NCBI RefSeq assembly: GCF_020520425.1
Contig: NC_079491.1
Span: forward strand, 7,675,143 to 7,739,142
Length of the DNA stretch: 64,000 bases
Source of the DNA: Spinacia oleracea
Taxonomy: Eukaryota > Streptophyta > Magnoliopsida > Caryophyllales > Amaranthaceae
Direction: 5' to 3'
Within the stretch, counting starts at the first letter, position 1; each line of letters opens with the position of its first letter. The translations under genes and the position numbers were made by a program. This document shows, in pieces, positions 1 to 10,484 of the stretch. The notes beneath the pieces are model-generated. The model made no database searches. It saw only the letters and a program-made list of their open reading frames with translations, and was not told the origin of the DNA.

Positions 1-605
1 CGAGTTCCAAAAAAATTAATACCAAACTCCCACCAGCTTCCTCAGCCTCAGCAAGTCCTCGAATCAACAACGCATACAAACCCAGTTACGGTTGATCTAC
101 AACTCAAAACGTCCTCAGGTAACTCTCAACTTAGCCCCTCCCCCATTCTATAGAAAATGACTCCATCACGAAATGATCAAGTAATATGCCAATATTGGGA
201 AACACCCATCCTTCTTCAACGTTTATCAACGATTTCCGCCCCAAAAAAGTACCATTAATCCAAGAAACTCCACCAAATAAACATGAACAAAAACAGAATA
301 AGATAAATCCCCAATGCTATTTTTCCTAATTCCAAAAGACACCTAGAAGCTCAATCGCTCACCCTCATTTGGAAAATTTGCTACTATATCATCGTATGAA
401 TGACCAAATTAACATATTATTGCGCAAATTTTGAATAATAAAACCAAGTAATTGTAGCTTAATAACCACAAGGTCCACAAATTTCATTCACATTTCACAC
501 CATGAATCGATATAAGGAAGCACAAAAATGAATCTAAAATGTAAAATATAATACGGAGATAGAAGCAAATGAATTTGTACAGATTGAAAAGTTGGGAAAT
601 TTTAC
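1..605. other. Probable intron or flank of the HIG1-like gene; nothing else seen
   Basis: AT-rich sequence with no long ORF, RNA gene or repeat end that I recognise. If the exon at 606-681 is real, this is intron 1 of that minus-strand gene. Confidence 0.35.
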
Positions 606-681
606 CAATTGGGACTAAAGGGTTCTTGATTCTCTTCTTCGATTCGAACAAATCATCAATACTTGGTTCTGGGGTACCCAT
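606..681 (-). CDS. First exon of a probable HIG1-domain (hypoxia-induced/RCF1-like) gene
   Basis: The minus-strand ATG at 681 opens a short peptide reading MGTPEPSIDDLFESKKRIKN followed by PLVPIG. It is then cut by a good splice donor (G|GTAAAAT, exon end 606, phase 1). The NPLVPIG string opens the HIG1 domain of small mitochondrial inner-membrane proteins that associate with respiratory complexes III and IV (the HIGD/Rcf1 family, from general knowledge). The membrane-spanning part would lie in later exons, which I cannot find in 1-605, so the gene probably runs off the left edge after a long intron. An in-frame ATG at 723 would add 14 residues; the later ATG gives the more family-like start. 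This is a one-exon match, so the call is moderate. Confidence 0.45.
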
Positions 682-982
682 TTCTTCCCTCTTTTGAAAT
701 ACCCAAAATTCGATTCCAAACAAAAATTGTAATTAAACCTAGAAATTTGAAATTAGCGAAGAAAACTGCATCAATTTCTGCTCTCTCTCTCTACGCTAAA
801 TTTTCTGACGGTGGGGGAAAATCGCGGAGACGCCACCACCATGAATTTGCACCGACTTCAGCTTTTTTATAAATGGGCTTTTTTGTATGGTTTTGCCAAA
901 CAGAGGCTACAAAACGGGCTCGTAAAAGGATCCAATTGAACTGTGTTAACAAGGAATGTACGTCAACATTGTCTCTTGGAGG

Positions 983-1165
983 TAGGGGTGTCAAATCGGG
1001 TCATCGGTGGATTACGGGTCGGATATAACAATTCGGGTATAATCGGATAATGTAATTGTACCGGGTTATTGTGCTTGTGTGGATTAAATGTGTGAATTTT
1101 ATTTTTCGGGTCACTTCGATTTTTGTCAGAAATCGGTTGGATCATGTTAGTTTTTGACAGCCCTA
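983..1165. mobile_element. Small hAT-like non-autonomous element, 183 bp
   Basis: The ends are inverted: TAGGGGTGTCAAA at the left, and TTTTTGACAGCCCTA at the right, whose reverse complement is TAGGGCTGTCAAAAA. The flanking 8-mers are CTTGGAGG (975-982) and CTTGGAGA (1166-1173), a 7 of 8 target-site duplication. An 8-bp duplication with TA(A/G)GG-type ends fits hAT elements. There is no coding capacity. The interior is rich in CGGGT-type words, as in the larger relative at 35056-35920. Confidence 0.65.
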
Positions 1166-1173
1166 CTTGGAGA

Positions 1174-2346
1174 CTTGGCTTGGAGTCCAGAGATAAGAGC
1201 TGTCAAAAACAGACTCAATTCAATCATAATAAAGGTGACTCGGTTATTTCTTTTCTAGGGATTTGATACGTATGGACCCAAGGATCTCACAATATAACTT
1301 GAACTTGTTATACTCGATTTGTAACCGATAACATATCCGATTTTAGAGCTCTACTTAGAGAATCGAAAAGAATCTTCAAATTAACTAAACCTGAATGATG
1401 TCGTTTATTGTCTTGAAATTAGTTAACACAATTTGATCATGATAAAATTTATTAGAACGCAACATCACCTGACACGAAAATAAGTCCCGTTTGAATTGAC
1501 ATACTTTTTATTGTGAGCTAATAGGCAACCCGTTTGAAATGTACCATACCCAAATCTGGCCCAAATGACTCCTGAATTCTACCCAAAACAAAACCAAGGG
1601 TCCAAGGCGAATGGACCGATTCTCAATTAAATATCACTAATGGACCTAAATTTTTAGTGTCTTTCTATTTTTGAGGTGTTTCCGCTAATATTCTGAATTT
1701 TATTCTCCCATAAAAGCTCTTCCAGTCCATGTCACTGCGTTTCCAAGGCTCAAACACCATAAGTATAATTTTTTTTTTAATTTAATGTTCTTTTCTTGCA
1801 TAAAAAAGTTCAAACACGAGAATCCTGTACTAGATTCAGTAAAAACAATTCTCAAATCAAGTTATCCAAACTCTTAATACTTATCATCTCATAATCTTTC
1901 TTCCCTCAAAAACTAAAAAAATTGATCTCATAATCTTTAAAAAATCCAAGAGGCCGAAATCTCCTTAACTTTGTTTGCAAGAGTTACACCTTTCACATTT
2001 TTCTTCTTTTTTAGAGAATTAGATATTTTATTAATTGACATACACATATGATTTCTCGACTTGTATGGGTCATCCTTAATAGCGATCACGCTCATCTTTT
2101 TTGTATCGTTCCAATTACAATTCTCAATACTTATGGTTGTTTTTATAATTCCTAGTTGATTTCCTAGTTTATTTATTCAGATATTAAAAAGAAGTGTGAT
2201 GTTTGGGTAGCTCTCCACCACCAAACAAAGGTTATACTTCGTATAAGAATACACTAGGAAATTACCTACTTGTCCTCAACTAATTACTCCAAACGTAAAT
2301 ATCTAGATTGGGCCTTGTGGGCCTTTTAGAGATATATATACACAAA
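1174..2346. other. Gene-free AT-rich stretch
   Basis: No ORF or RNA gene is supported. Near 1195-1360 a second, weaker pair of AGAGCTGTCAAAA / TTTTAGAGCTCTA-like ends is visible, possibly an old hAT relic. The remainder is AT-rich intergenic DNA up to the Helitron start. Confidence 0.4.
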
Positions 2347-2405
2347 TCTAATATACATATATAAAGGAGGCATATTTGCTGAACTATTAGAGCGCCACCT
2401 AGAAT

Positions 2406-2600
2406 TACTAATGGTTTCTGCCAATGAAAAATAAGATTTCTAATTTATTTTTGAATTAAAAAAATAGAGTGCCACGTAGATAATTAATTAGGTGTCATGT
2501 AAATATTTAAATTAATTAATTAATTACTAATATATACAATTCCATCCAAAATCAAACGCTCTAATAATTGAAAAATAAATCTAAAATAAAATTCATCCAA
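2406..2600 (+). repeat. Direct repeat, left copy (Helitron subterminal sequence)
   Basis: Begins TACTAATGGTTTCTGCCAAT and shares long words with 13602-13800, such as CCAATGAAAAATAAGA, CACGTAGATAA and TTAGGTGTCA. The copies have drifted with small indels, so the duplication is older than the nested LTR element. Confidence 0.65.
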
Positions 2601-2603
2601 AAG

Positions 2604-2696
2604 TATGGGTGGTTTGCAAACCCTAATGAAACAAATGGGTAATATGGGAAATATTGGTTCTGCTAAAGACATGATGGGTATGTTTGGTGGGGGTGA
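2604..2696 (+). pseudogene. SRP54: SRP54 C-terminal exon fragment (captured)
   Basis: From the ATG at 2605 the frame reads MGGLQTLMKQMGNMGNIGSA then KDMMGMFGGG, and resumes after the LTR element as D-K-stop (12021-12029). This is the methionine-rich extreme C terminus of the 54-kDa subunit of the signal recognition particle, which binds 7SL RNA and signal peptides in the cytosol. Only about 31 codons are present and they start directly at a junction with Helitron sequence. It is a captured fragment, not a gene. Confidence 0.75.
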
Positions 2697-4229
2697 TGAT
2701 GAGTCATATTTGTATAGGGTATTTTAGGCGCATTTAGGTTGCATTATTAGGCATTTATATCATTTTAGTTGCATTTAGGATCACATTTGCATAAGTTATC
2801 GTTGTCGTACTCTATTACGCCCCGTTTGTGTTTTCTTAATGTTTCAGGTGATTTTACGGTCATTTGGATGCTTTCGGAGTGTTATGAGTTGATTTGGATG
2901 ATGAACGGATGGAATGTTGACTCGAGGATCATTGCATATCTCTAGGGATAATTTTGAGTCAATAACGAAGCTAAACGCTATTTTTCTAAGCATCAAAACG
3001 GACAGGCGTTCACTCTTTTGATGATATCTCAAGTTCTACATGTCGGAATGAGGCGATTTTTATTGGCCTAGAAAGTAGACTTCAAGAGCTTTCCAACGAC
3101 AGGTCACACGTCCTTATAGGCATTATAGAACAAGAGTTATGACATAAACAAGATGGCTCGACTATCCGATTCGCCCGAAGCCCAAAACGATGGCCCAATC
3201 TTCCCCTTGGGCGCGAAAACCAGCGACCCACCAGCGGGCCCGCTGGTTTCTCCGCCCAGCTACTTCCACGCGGGTTCATGCTTTCGTCTTGGTGATCGTC
3301 CAATAAAATCATAGCTTATGTAATTGTTATTTTCCTTTTTTGTTTAGAATTTAGGAAACACTAAAATACCTCAAGGGAATGAATGTATTCCCTTATGCTT
3401 TTATTTTCTTTTACGTTTTTCAATTGGGAGAACACTTGAACGCCAGTTTTTGGTTTTCTATTCTTCCCTTTTTCCATTGTTGAACCCTAGCTTTCAATTT
3501 TCAATTCATCAATCTAGAGGTAATTCAATAATTTCTTTTGCTTTTATTCTTTCTTATTGTTTTCGTTCCTTAGTTTAAATTTTCCTTTGATTATGAAATT
3601 CATGTTTATTATTTCTATCATGTTTGTTAATTCAATTATGAGCGAGTAGTCGTATTCTAGGGCTAAGTAAGGGAAACCATGTTTATACCATGATTATTAT
3701 GCATAAAGTTTGTTAATTTATAGATTATTGCTTGAGTATTCCGATTGATTTGTTTTAATTGTTGATTCATGTTATCGGCCAATTTCATGAATTGATTATC
3801 TAGCTAATAGGAATTAGAATCGAAAGATCGTATTTTTAGAGGCTTAGTGCAATTGGCAATTCTGATTATGTTAGCGACCGTACTGCATATGTTGAATTGA
3901 AAGTGTTAAGACCCGACCGTAGGCTTAGCATGTACTTTAATTACTCGGCTTAGTTTATTCATTTCCGAATTGATTTATGTTCTTGGATTGGTATAAGCAT
4001 GGTGAACCGAACAGACGCCCTAGACCTTTAATTCATTGATAAATTACGCATTTTTATTATTGTTTTAGCTTTAGTAGTTAATACTCAACTCAACTTTCGT
4101 TATTGAAATAGTTCGTATAATTGGGCAAAAACTAATAGAACTTGTCTCCCTGTGGGATCGACCCGTATTTGCTAAGTATCTGCTAACAACAGACACCGTG
4201 CACTTGCGGTATCACTTTTTAATCTATCA
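2697..4229 (+). repeat. 5' LTR of the Athila-like element (1533 bp)
   Basis: Starts TGATGAGTCATATT and ends ATCTATCA. It contains a perfect 16-bp palindrome CCAGCGGGCCCGCTGG at 3231-3246. Nearly identical to 10485-12017. Confidence 0.92.
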
Positions 4230-4231
4230 AG

Positions 4232-4253
4232 TTTTTGGCGTCGTTGCCGGGGA
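4232..4253 (+). other. Primer-binding site (tRNA-Asp type)
   Basis: Two to three bases after the 5' LTR the sequence TGGCGTCGTTGCCGGGGA (within 4236-4253) is complementary, with one mismatch, to the 3' end of plant tRNA-Asp (...CCCCGGCAACGGCGCCA). tRNA-Asp priming is common in the Athila/Tat branch of Ty3/gypsy. Confidence 0.75.
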
Positions 4254-4301
4254 GACGGCTATATTCTATTAGTTTTAGTTTGATTATTTGAACTGTTTCC
4301 A

Positions 4302-7121
4302 TTGTCTCATTGGAACTCTCAGTTCCAATTGAGGCAAATCTCACTGCGTTTTCTTTCGTTGTTGTTTATGCCCAGGTCTGCCAGAACGGGTACCTTGGTT
4401 CCTCCCGATCCCGATCTTGGAAAGACCCTTCGTCAACTAAAAAAGCAACAGAAAAAGAAGAAGCAGTCAGGGTCCCAAGACTCACAGACTCCACCGAGTC
4501 ACACGATGTCTAAATCCCTGAAATCATATGGGGTTCCTTCCTCGAACAGTGTTCCGACTGGGCTCACAATGCCAACTATTGATGCAGTCAACTTTGAGAT
4601 CAAGCCCGCTCTAATCTCCATGGTCTCACAAAGTCAATTTGGTAGCCATCCATCTGAGGAACCCACCAACCATTTGCAGAGGTTCAACCAACTGTGTGGT
4701 ACTATCAAGCATCAAGGGGTCACTCAAGACCAATTGAAAGTCATGTTGTTTGGTTTTAGCCTTCGTGATAAGGCTCAGACATGGTTGAATGATGTCAAGG
4801 AGACAGAGTGGAGTGCTATTTCACAGGCCTTTCTAGAAGAATTCTTTCCACCCACCAAGACTGCTGAAATAAGGCATAAGCTGACTACATTCACTCAAGA
4901 ACCTGGTGAATCACTTCGAGAAGCCTGGGATAGATTCAAGGCTTTGCAGCGGTCGTGCCCGCATCATAATATTGAAAAATGGTTCTTGGTTCAGATTTTC
5001 TACCATGGTTTTCAAGATGAAACAAAGAACACGGTTGATTCTGCTTCTGGAGGTGTTTTTCTTGACAAAGAAGTGGATGCAGGTTATGATTTCCTTGCCA
5101 ATCTTGCTGCTAATCATTACAGCACCACCAGAACTACATCTAAGAAGGGCAAGATTGATGTCGATGCTTATGCCCTATTGTCATCACAAGTGGCAGCCTT
5201 GAACCTAAAGATCGATGCTTTGAAGTCCCCTCAGTCTGGTACTCCCCCAATGAGTATCAATGCTATGTCCAGTGTAGCTCCGGTAACAACTTCTTACTGC
5301 GAAGTATGTGGAATCCAAGGTCACTTTGGTCATGAGTGCTCTTATAGTCTGCAGGATACCACGCGAATGGAGCAAGTGAATGCTTTTCAACAGAGGCAAC
5401 CCGATGACCCATATTCCAACTCGTACAATCCAGGTTGGAGGAATCATCCAAATTTCTCATATCGAAGCAACAATGCTCAAAATCCTCAACCCCAGCAACA
5501 ATGGTCACAACCACAGTTTCATCCACCTCAGGCACATGTTGCTAGGCCTCCATTTCCACAAGGAGCCTCACATAATGCTCCCCCGGGGTTTAATAGACCC
5601 CCGCACCAAGGCTATCAGCAACAACCTCCGCAGAGCAATGCCACTCCAGAGCCTAACATGAGTGATCTGTATAAACTCATAGCGAATATGCAGAAGACCT
5701 CAGAGATTGCTCAAAAGAACCACGATGAGAGCATAAAGGAGTTGAAGAATCAAAATAGAATGTTGGAAAACCAAGTTGCTCAACTCGCTGATACTTTGTC
5801 AAAAAGGCAACCGGGAAAACTTCCAGGGCAATCTACTTCATCTCAAGATCACACTAGAGAGAGTGCTTGTGCCATAGTTCTTCGCAGTGGTACTACATAT
5901 GATGCCCCCTTGGTACCTACTGATTTTATAGATATTGAAAAGGGGAGAGAGGAGGCTAGAAGGACTAAGGAAAGAGTCAAGGAGAAGGCTATTGATGATT
6001 CTCGCCCTTTTGTTCCTCGATTGCCATTTCCACATCGACAATATAAGTCAAAGGGTGATCATCAGTCTGGTGAAGAGGCACATGTTGAAATTAAGACTGT
6101 GGATGTAGGGGTTGAAACCCCGGGTGTTGAGGATGAAATAGAGGAGAATAAGAGCGGCAAGGAGAAGGTTACTGATTCTCCCCCTTTTGCACCTACACTA
6201 CCATTTCCTCACCGCATGCAGAAAGCAAAGGTTGATCAACAGTTCGGTAAGTTCTTCGCTATGGTCAAAAATCTCGAGGTAACGATTCCTTTCATTGATT
6301 TAATATCTCAGATCCCTATGTATGCAAAATATTTAAAGGAATTAATCACTAAGAAAAGGGATCTTGGTGGTGTAGAGAGAGTGGCTCTAACTGAGGAGTG
6401 TAGTGCTATGTTACAAAACAAGTCTCCTCCTAAACTAAAGGACCCCGGTAGTTTCTCCATCCCTTGTCATATAGGTGCTTTATTCATTGATAAGGCTCTA
6501 TGTGATTTAGGTGCTAGTGTGTCCGTCATTCCCCTCTCTATTTATAAAAAGTTGAACATGGGAGAATTGAAATGTACCACCATTACTCTGCAAATGGCCG
6601 ACCATTCTATTAAATACCCCTTAGGTGTTTTAGAAGACGTCCCCGTGAGAGTAGGTAAATTCTATATTCCTGTAGACTTTGTTGTACTTGACATAGAAGA
6701 GGACAACCAGATTCCAATAATCTTAGGCAGGCCATTCCTTCATACCGCGGGGGCAGTTATTGATGTTAAGAAAGGAAGGCTAACCTTGACTGTAGGGGAT
6801 GATAAGGTGAGCTTTAACTTGTCTCATGAGATGAAAAGTCCAATGCAAGAAGTGTCTTATTCTTTGATTGCCTCTAATGCTAAGTTGCCTCATTCTTATT
6901 CTAGAAATTCTTCAAATAATGCACTTGGTTTGAAAGAGTTTGCAGGTGATGATGATCCTGGTGATGCAGTTGATGCTAGTCCAATAGTTGGAGCAAGAAG
7001 TTCGGTACTCGATAGCACAAAGTTCAAAGTGAACGACCAACGATTGAAGCTATACACTGAAAAAGCGTTCATTGGAAAATTGGAGATGGCCTATCTCTCC
7101 AATCCACCCATCGACGCTTGA
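4302..7121 (+). CDS. Gag-protease polyprotein of the Athila-like element (939 aa)
   Basis: This single long ORF holds the capsid-like region in its first third (for example the PTNHLQRFNQLCGTIKHQGV area, residues about 120-260). A zinc knuckle CEVCGIQGHFGHEC (CX2CX4HX4C) follows, then a proline/glutamine-rich linker with a short coiled coil. A retropepsin-type active site ALCDLGASVSVIPLSIYKKL lies near residue 730, with the later ILGRPFL motif. Gag packages the element RNA and protease matures the polyprotein. The ORF is long and open, in keeping with a young element, and ends without pol. The in-frame ATG at 4302 is the longest option; a start further in cannot be excluded. Confidence 0.85.
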   Translation: MSHWNSQFQLRQISLRFLSLLFMPRSARTGTLVPPDPDLGKTLRQLKKQQKKKKQSGSQDSQTPPSHTMSKSLKSYGVPSSNSVPTGLTMPTIDAVNFEIKPALISMVSQSQFGSHPSEEPTNHLQRFNQLCGTIKHQGVTQDQLKVMLFGFSLRDKAQTWLNDVKETEWSAISQAFLEEFFPPTKTAEIRHKLTTFTQEPGESLREAWDRFKALQRSCPHHNIEKWFLVQIFYHGFQDETKNTVDSASGGVFLDKEVDAGYDFLANLAANHYSTTRTTSKKGKIDVDAYALLSSQVAALNLKIDALKSPQSGTPPMSINAMSSVAPVTTSYCEVCGIQGHFGHECSYSLQDTTRMEQVNAFQQRQPDDPYSNSYNPGWRNHPNFSYRSNNAQNPQPQQQWSQPQFHPPQAHVARPPFPQGASHNAPPGFNRPPHQGYQQQPPQSNATPEPNMSDLYKLIANMQKTSEIAQKNHDESIKELKNQNRMLENQVAQLADTLSKRQPGKLPGQSTSSQDHTRESACAIVLRSGTTYDAPLVPTDFIDIEKGREEARRTKERVKEKAIDDSRPFVPRLPFPHRQYKSKGDHQSGEEAHVEIKTVDVGVETPGVEDEIEENKSGKEKVTDSPPFAPTLPFPHRMQKAKVDQQFGKFFAMVKNLEVTIPFIDLISQIPMYAKYLKELITKKRDLGGVERVALTEECSAMLQNKSPPKLKDPGSFSIPCHIGALFIDKALCDLGASVSVIPLSIYKKLNMGELKCTTITLQMADHSIKYPLGVLEDVPVRVGKFYIPVDFVVLDIEEDNQIPIILGRPFLHTAGAVIDVKKGRLTLTVGDDKVSFNLSHEMKSPMQEVSYSLIASNAKLPHSYSRNSSNNALGLKEFAGDDDPGDAVDASPIVGARSSVLDSTKFKVNDQRLKLYTEKAFIGKLEMAYLSNPPIDA

Positions 7122-7545
7122 TTTTTGAGGTTTGGAGTCAAGCTAATGACATAAAACGAGCGCTTATCGGGAGGCAACCCGGTTTCTAATTTTCCCTCTC
7201 TCATTTTTTTTCATTTTTTTCAATTTTGATTTCTTTCTACTTTAATTTAGTATTTTATTTTTATTTGGTTATTTTTTTTGAAAAAAAAAAAAATTAAAAA
7301 ACAACAAAAGCACAAAAATATTTCTCTTCGAGTTCACTTGAATTCATTTTTTATTTTATTTTTAGATTAGTTTTTCGTTAATCGTATTTTTTCTTTTAAT
7401 TGATTATTTTGTGTGTTTAATTTTAACAAGCGATTCTAACTTTTGAGTTTAGTGGCACTTGAATTATTATTTTTTCAGAATTATAGGTGCAAGATCAAGT
7501 TCATTTCGAAAATACGATGCATCGACAAATTTTTGAGCTACAATA

Positions 7546-8263
7546 ATGCAGCGAGCGAGCACTCGCGCCCAGCGAGGGAGCTCGTTGTGCGCGCATTTCC
7601 CAACGCTGGCCCAGCGAGCCCGCTGTCCTATTTTGCCTAAATTCTTCAATCTTCTTCCTTGCGCGCTGACGAACCAGCGGTCTCGCTGGAATTCCCGCCC
7701 AAGACTATTCATAAAAAAAAGGAAATATCTCTCCACCTTCCTCCCCAGCCACGAGCACCAACCTCCCTTCTCTATCTCACTACTGTACCTTCTGACAGTC
7801 ACGCAACAACCACCGTCGGCTCGCCAACTACCTCACCGGAGTTCCGCCGGCACCGAAGCACCAGCCTGCACACCTTCCCTCACCCATGGCACCGCACCAC
7901 CAGCCCTCCTTCGACCTCTCTCTCAAACATCCTCCCCTCTGCCGTCCACCTGAAACAACCGGCTACGCACACTACACCACGGTCGGCCGTCGGCCACCAC
8001 CAACCGCCCCCCTGCGCTTCCCCACCAGTCGCCCCTCTCCTGTCGTTTTCCCCTCTCACCCACGCAAACAAACTTCATCCCACCCTCCCGCGCACCACCA
8101 GCGCACCATCCACCAACCACTCATTCGAATTCCCGTCATTCCCTCGCCCACCTACAGTCGTCGGCCGCCTGTAAAGCTATACTACGGTGGTCGGCGCACC
8201 GCCAGCACCACCTTCCCTCCTATACCTCTCAAATATCCACATTCAATATTATTTGGTTCATGA
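7546..8263. other. C-rich anomalous segment inside the LTR element
   Basis: The composition is strongly C-rich (for example CACCGGAGTTCCGCCGGCAC), with short inverted words CCAGCGGTCTCGCTGG (7674-7689) and GCCCAGCGAGCCCGCTG near 7611. Overlapping frames on both strands stay open, but the peptides are low-complexity Pro/Ser/Thr or Gly/Arg-rich and match nothing I know. It may be an acquired host fragment or family-specific spacer; I do not call a gene. Confidence 0.4.
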
Positions 8264-9794
8264 ATTTAAAACCCTAACTTTTGAAATCAATTTGGGGGTT
8301 TTTGATTATTTGTAGGCATTGACAAATTGTGTAGTATTGTGGCTTGTTTGTGGAATTCACGTGAGTTCGCAACCAAATTCTGGTCTTTGTGATGCACAAA
8401 AGGTTTTAAAATTTCAAGTTTTCTAAACTTTATTCACATGACTCATTTTTTAAAAGGAAATTGGAATTTTGATGTCAATATTGGATGTTGAATTCGGATT
8501 GTTGTTGTTTGTTGTGAATATTATATGAATTATTTGTTGAGATTGGCTAACGCTTGTTGGTTGTTGAGTTTGAACTATTAGCATTGGCGAATATTATCTG
8601 AATTGCTTGTTGAGATTGTTTAATGTTTGTTGATTGTTGAGTTCAAATTGGTAGCATTGGGAAATTATTGATTATTGCATGAACTATTAGTTGGGATTGA
8701 TCGTTGAATCTTGAAGCATGCACCGTCTTTGTTGAATGGAGTATTCTAAATTGTGATTGTTGCATCTATGAAGATTGGCTCTTTGCGTCGTCAGTTTGAA
8801 GCTTCTGGCCACACCGCTTTCTACTGTCGACAGTCCTACCGAGTCTTACTCGGCCGACGAGGCTCATCACGAGTGAGCACTTTCCATCTCTCTCCCTTGT
8901 TTGAGTTATATTGTTGCTATTTTCACAGTGAGGGCACTGTGTTTTGTTTAGCTTGGGGGAGGGATATCTATCTTTATTGCTTTCTAGTATAGTTTTATTG
9001 CTTTTTTTTAGGTGTTGTACGCTTTGTACCATCCATTAGGGGTGGGAGTTTACGTGCAACGAAAAAAAATGTACTGCTTTCCTAGTGTTATTGTTCAATT
9101 TAGTTGCATTTTTACTTGCATTTGCATGTCTTTATACCCTGCATTGTGCAATTGACTTTCAAACTTTGTCCGGGCTTTATTTGACTCTCTTGAGCTTCTT
9201 TTGAACTTAGTTATGATTCTGAAATTCAGTCGGTCATGCTATACATTGATAACTGCTTGGCATTGTGTGAACCAATTGAATGGTATGCGGTAAGATGTTG
9301 GTCTCGTGTCAAGAATAGCTAGCCAATTATCTTGTAGGTCACCTTACTATGTGTTTGTGTGATTGATGTGACTTGTTATCGTATGATTTTGGCTTGAGAT
9401 TCATTAGTAGTTTAGTTGCAACTCACGCATGCCGCGTATGACAGAGGCCATTCTCTTAGGAAGCCTTCAGACGAACTTAGAAACATCAGTTCCTGCCTTT
9501 CATACCCATGTTGTAGCCTTGTCCGTTTATTGTTTTAACTCCACAAAATTGAGCCCTATTAGCCCCGTTGGTTACTTGTCCCGAGTCTAGCTTGGGGGAG
9601 CTTCGGTGTTCGTAATGGTTTCATTGATGTTGATTGATTGGCACACTAAGCCAATAGTTCGTGGTTCGAGGCTATGTTTGGATTTGTGGTTCGGAAATGG
9701 TGTATATTATTGTTGGCACCCAAGCTTGTAACAGTTAGCATTAGATTTATTTATGTACTTTCGATTTCATTATCTAGTTTCATTTTCATTCAAT

Positions 9795-9880
9795 AAAAAA
9801 AAAAAAAAAAAAAGAAAAAAAGAAAAAAGAAAGAAGAAAAAAAAAAAAGAGAAAAATCAAAGAAAAAAAAAAAAATATGT
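9795..9880 (+). repeat. A/G low-complexity tract
   Basis: A long run of A interrupted by single G and short GAAG motifs. It lies in the non-coding part of the LTR element. Confidence 0.9.
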
Positions 9881-10484
9881 TTTTCGTTCTTGTATGTAAT
9901 TTGAAAGCAAGGAAAGGGGAATGAAGAAAGATCATTGACATTATATTATGTTTTCCCTTGGTTGTAACTTGGTTGATTGTTAGGGTTTCATGGTTCGATG
10001 GAGTTGGATTTGCGGCATTATCACGCCGACGCATATAGTTCACATTTGCTCCCCAAGTTGGACCTTACTCTCACTTTTTCCCAAATTATACCCTACCCTT
10101 CCTTTTCACCTAGCCCCATTACAAGCTTATTATAAAGACCTCTTGATCGGCATGTTTGTTTTGTGATTGAATGAAAATCGTTTCTTGCTATTGTCATCTT
10201 ACCCTATGTTGCATCATATATTTATATTCTACAAGGTATGCGGCGACGACTAGCTTGATTGAGAATAGTTTGTGGCTAAGCTTGGTTGTTTCGATTGTGG
10301 ATCACGATGCTTTGTGGTTCTATTTGTATCTGAGCTAGATTTCCGTCTCAATAACTCTGTTTGATTGTTTGCTCGAGAGTTAGGTTGGTCTTACCATGGT
10401 TTTATGAAAGTCAAGTGCGTCTTGCTTCTCTATCTTTGGTTTAGTGTTGCTTGGGGACAAGCAACAGTCTAGCTTGGGGGAATT

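Larger units (their letters stand above)
7122..10484 (+). other. Non-coding internal region of the Athila-like element
   Basis: No pol domain or credible ORF in about 3.4 kb. About 7546-8260 is unusually C-rich with long stop-poor frames on both strands and looks unlike the rest. 9795-9880 is an A/G-rich low-complexity tract. Two AGCTTGGGGGA(G) words (about 8949 and 9590) echo the polypurine tract at the end of the region. Confidence 0.6.

Noticed and set aside
3082-3312. 76-aa minus ORF present in two copies (also 10870-11100)
   Set aside because: Both lie inside the two LTRs and reflect the LTR repeat, not a gene family.
7546-8263. Several overlapping ORFs up to 171 aa
   Set aside because: Low-complexity translations of a C-rich segment inside the LTR element, open on both strands; no domain.
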